Below are positions 59,701 through 64,000 of a stretch of 64,000 bases of DNA, piece by piece. The position numbers and the translations under genes are program-made. The stretch is from contig CALYLW010000015.1 in the NCBI GenBank assembly GCA_944989445.1, forward strand, positions 124,001-188,000. Direction: 5' to 3'. The notes under the pieces are model-generated. The model did not search any database. It worked only from the letters and a program-made list of their open reading frames with translations, and was not told the DNA's origin. Each line of letters opens with the position of its first letter. Position 1 is the first letter of the stretch. This DNA comes from Ampullaceana balthica (lineage: Eukaryota > Mollusca > Gastropoda > Lymnaeidae).

Positions 59701-62700
59701 ACTTCCAATTGTAACTTCCTATTGCAACTTCCTATTGTAACTTCCAATTGTAACTTCCTATTGTATTTTCCAATTGTAACTTCCAATTGTAACTCCCTGT
59801 TGTAACTTCATGTTGTAAATTCCAATTGTAACTTCCTATTGTAACTTCCTATTGTAACTTCCAATTGTAACTTCCAATTGTAACTTCCAATTGTAACTTC
59901 CAATTGTAACTTCCTATTGTAACTTCCAATTGTAACTTCCTATTGTAACTTCCTATTGTAACTTCCAATTGTAACTTCCAATTGTAACTTCCTGTTGTAA
60001 CTTCCTACTGTAACTTCCAATTGTAACTTCCTATTGTAACTTCCTATTGTAACTTCCTATTGTAACTTCCAATTGTAACTTCCTTTTGTAACTTCCAATT
60101 GTAACTTCAAATTGTAACTTCCAATTGTAACTTCCTATTGTAAATTCCAATTGTAACTTCCAATTGTAACTTCCTGTTGTAACTTCCTATTGTAACTTCC
60201 AATTGTAACTTCCTATTGTAACTTCCTACTGTAACTTCCTATTGTAACTTTCTATTGTAACTTCCAATTGTAACTTCCTATTGTAACTTCCTATTGTAAC
60301 TTCCTATTGTAACTTCCAATTGTAACTTCCAATTGTAACTTCCAATTGTAACTTCCTATTGTAACTTCCTATTGTAACTTCCTATTGTAACTTCCTATTG
60401 TAACTTTCAATTGTAACTTCCAATTGTAACTTCCAATTGTAACTTCCAATTGTAACTTCCTATTGTAACTTCCAATTGTAACTTCCAATTGTAACTTCCA
60501 ATTGTAACTACCAATTGAAACTTCCAATTGTAACTTCCTATTGTAACTTCCTATTGTAACTTCCAATTGTAACTTCCAATTGTAACTTCCTGTTGTAACT
60601 TCCTTTTGTAACTTCCTATTGTAACTTCCTATTGTAACTTCCTATTGTAACTTCCAATTGTAACTTCCTATTGTAACTTCCTGTTGTAACTTCCTTTTGT
60701 AACTTTCAATTGTAACTTCCTATTGTAACTTCCAATTGTAACTTCCTATTGTAACTTCCTATTGTAACTTCCAATTGTAACTTCCAATTGTAACTTCCTA
60801 TTGTAACTTCCTATTGTAACTTCCTATTGTAACTTCCTATTGTAACTTTCAATTGTAACTTCCAATTGTAACTTCCAATTGTAACTTCCAATTGTAACTT
60901 CCTATTGTAACTTCCAATTGTAACTTCCAATTGTAAATTCCAATTGTAACTACCAATTGTAACTTCCTATTGTAACTTCCAATTGTAACTTCCTATTTTA
61001 ACTTCCTTTTGTAACTTCCTTTTGTAACTTACTATTGTAACTGCCTATTGTAACTTCCAATTGTAATTTCCAATTGTAACTTCCTATTGCAACTTCCAAT
61101 TGTAATTTCCTATTGTAACTTCCAATTGTAACTTCCAATTGTAAATTCCTATTGTAACTTTTTTTTTGTAACTTCCTTTTGTAACTTCCTTTTGTAACTT
61201 CCTATTGTAACTTCCTATTGTAACTTCCGAATGTAACTTCCTATTGTAACTTCCTATTGTAACTTCCTATTGCAACTTCCAATTGTAACTTCCAATTGTA
61301 ACTTCCTTTTGTAACTTCAAACTGTAACTTCCAATTGTAACTTCCAATTGTAACTTCCTTTTGTAACTTCCAACTGTAACTTCCAATTGTAACTTCCTGT
61401 TGTAGCTTCATGTTGTAAATTCCAATTGTAACTTCCTATTGTAACTTCCTATTGTAACTTCCTATTGTAACTTCCTATTGTAACTTCCTAATGTAAGTTT
61501 CTATCGTAACTTCCTACCGTAACTTCCTATTGTAACTTATATTTCCTATTGTAACTTCCAATTGTAACTTCCTAATGTAAGTTTCTATCGTAACTTCCTA
61601 CCGTAACTTCTTATTGTAACTTATATTTCCTATTTTAACTTCCAATTGTAACTTCCAATTGTAACATTCTATTGCAACTTTCTATTGTAACTTCCAATTG
61701 TAACTTTCTATGCAACTTCCTATTGTAACTTCCAATTGTAACTTCTTGGTGTAACTTCCAATTGTAACTTCCAATTGTAACTTCATGTTGTAACTTCCAA
61801 TTGTTACTTCCTATTGTAACTTCCAATTGTAACTTCCTATTGTAACTTCCAATTGTAACTTCATATTGTAACTTTCTATTGTATTTTCCAATTTTAACTT
61901 CCAATTGTAACTCCCTTTTATAACTTCATGTTGTAAATTCCAATTGTAACTTCCAATTGTAACTTCCTATTGTAACTTCCTATTTTAACTTCCAATTGTA
62001 ACTTCCTATTGTAACTTCCTATTGTAACTTCCTATTGTAAGTTTCTATCGTAACTTCCTATCGTAACTTCCTATTGTAACTTCCTATTGTAACTTCCAAT
62101 TGTAACTTCCAATTGTAACTTCCAATTGTAACTTCCTATTATAACTTCCTTTTGTAACTTCCTTTTGTAACTTCCTTTTGTAACTTCCTTTTGTAACTTC
62201 CTTTTGTAACTTCCTTTGTAACTTCCTATTGTAACTTCCAATTGTAACTTCCTATTGCAACTTCCTATTGTAACTTCCAATTGTAACTTCCTATTGTATT
62301 TTCCAATTGTAACTTCCAATTGTAACTCCCTGTTGTAACTTCATGTTGTAAATTCCAATTGTAACTTCCTATTGTAACTTCCTATTGTAACTTCCAATTG
62401 TAACTTCCAATTGTAACTTCCAATTGTAACTTCCAATTGTAACTTCCTATTGTAACTTCCAATTGTAACTTCCTATTGTAACTTCCTATTGTAACTTTCA
62501 ATTGTAACTTCCAATTGTAACTTCCTGTTGTAACTTCCTACTGTAACTTCCAATTGTAACTTCCTATTGTAACTTCCTATTGTAACTTCCTATTGTAACT
62601 TCCAATTGTAACTTCCTTTTGTAACTTCCAATTGTAACTTCAAATTGTAACTTCCAATTGTAACTTCCTATTGTAAATTCCAATTGTAACTTCCAATTGT

Positions 62701-64000
62701 AACTTCCTGTTGTAACTTCCTATTGTAACTTCCAATTGTAACTTCCTATTGTAACTTCCTACTGTAACTTCCTATTGTAACTTTCTATTGTAACTTCCAA
62801 TTGTAACTTCCTATTGTAACTTCCTATTGTAACTTCCTATTGTAACTTCCAATTGTAACTTCCAATTGTAACTTCCAATTGTAACTTCCTATTGTAACTT
62901 CCTATTGTAACTTCCTATTGTAACTTCCTATTGTAACTTCCTATTGTAACTTCCAATTGTAACTTCCAATTGTAACTTCCAATTGTAACTTCCTATTGTA
63001 ACTTCCTATTGTAACTTCCAATTGTAACTTCCAATTGTAACTTCCAATTGTAACTACCAATTGTAACTTCCAATTGTAACTTCCTATTGTAACTTCCTAT
63101 TGTAACTTCCAATTGTAACTTCCAATTGTAACTTCCTGTTGTAACTTCCTTTTGTAACTTCCTATTGTAACTTCCTATTGTAACTTCCTATTGTAACTTC
63201 CAATTGTAACTTCCTATTGTAACTTCCTGTTGTAACTTCCTTTTGTAACTTTCAATTGTAACTTCCTATTGTAACTTCCAATTGTAACTTCCAATTGTAA
63301 CTTCCAATTGTAACTTCCAATTGTAACTTCCAATTGTAACTTCCAGTTGTAACTTCCTGTTGTAACTTCCTTTTGTAACTTCCAATTGTAGCTTCCTATT
63401 GTAGCTTCCTACTGTAACTTCCTATTGTAACTTCCTATTGTAACTTCCTATTGTAACTTTCTATTGTAACTTCCAATTGTAACTTCCTATTGTAACTTCC
63501 TATTGTAACTTTCTATTGTAACTTCCAATTGTAACTTCTAATTGTAACTTCCAATTGTAACTTCCAATTGTAACTTCCTATTGTAACTTCCTATTGTAAC
63601 TTCCTATTGTAACTTCCTATTGTAACTTTCAATTGTAACTTCCAATTGTAACTTCCAATTGTAACTTCCAATTGTAACTTCCTATTGTAACTTCCAATTG
63701 TAACTTCCAATTGTAACTTCCAATTGTAACTACCAATTGTAACTTCCTATTGTAACTTCCTATTGTAACTTCCTATTGTAACTTCCAATTGTAACTTCCT
63801 ATTGTAACTTCCTATTGTAACTTCCTATTGTAACTTCCTGTTGTAACTTTCTTTTGTAACTTTCAATTGTAACTTCCAATTGTAACTTCCAATTGTAACT
63901 ACCAATTGTAACTTCCAATTGTAACTTCCAATTGTAACTTCCAATTGTAACTTCCTGTTGTAACTTCCTTTTGTAACTTCCAATTGTAACTTCCTATTGT
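56797..64000. repeat. 13-bp satellite, >550 units, runs off the window
   Basis: Monomers TTCCAATTGTAAC, TTCCTATTGTAAC and TTCCTTTTGTAAC with scattered one-base variants. Rare markers (such as TAACTTATATTTCC, TTCCTTTGTAAC, CTTACTATTG) recur at a fixed offset of 2533 bp, showing a large tandem duplication: about 58443-60975 matched by 60976-63270. A smaller internal block (about 60395-60520) recurs near 60836 and 63617. Minus-strand VTIGSYN-type ORFs are artefacts of the 39-bp codon period. Confidence 0.97.

Overview
This looks like nuclear DNA of an invertebrate animal, most likely a lophotrochozoan and plausibly a mollusc. The reasons are a spliced rhodopsin-family receptor gene with a multi-kilobase intron, a full-length RTE-like LINE, tRNA-derived SINEs whose 3' ends match a local LINE, several hAT and Harbinger-like DNA transposons, CT/GT microsatellites, and very many minisatellites. 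Nothing is bacterial: there are no operons and no CRISPR. Taxonomic placement is inference; no rRNA or mitochondrial marker is present.

Layout. 1-6700 is a 48-bp satellite (about 139 copies) that runs off the left edge. 6.7-24 kb is gene-free and holds a dozen tandem arrays, a hAT-type MITE (7146-7350), a minus-strand LINE 3' end (9963-10150), Harbinger-like MITEs and a small hAT MITE with a perfect 8-bp target duplication beside a 7-bp array (20024-20197). 24.6-43.2 kb is one plus-strand G-protein-coupled receptor gene in three coding exons (24649-24985, 26168-26378, 41046-43182). The splice phases agree and give an 894-residue protein with all seven transmembrane segments and an intracellular loop 3 of about 560 residues. 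Its 14.7-kb second intron holds nested mobile DNA: a minisatellite split by a hAT element (27920-30865), which itself carries a SINE and a MITE; a second hAT (32012-34815) carrying a third hAT remnant with a BED finger; a CR1/L2-like LINE 3' end (36056-36771); and a 35-bp array.

43.2-53.1 kb is intergenic: 12-, 32-, 18-, 25-, 31- and 66-bp arrays, a complete MITE with TTA duplications (45935-46215), a second SINE, and a long inverted repeat. 53183-56368 is a complete LINE flanked by a perfect 13-bp target duplication, with one intact 1004-codon endonuclease/reverse transcriptase ORF. 56797-64000 is a 13-bp satellite with an internal 2533-bp segmental duplication, running off the right edge.

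The only host gene I can support is the receptor. The most interesting signals are structural: tandem arrays that start exactly at transposon ends, the SINE/LINE shared tail, the nested transposon chronology inside the receptor intron, and two large satellites caught at different stages of homogenisation. I found no sequence support for a new multi-gene system.
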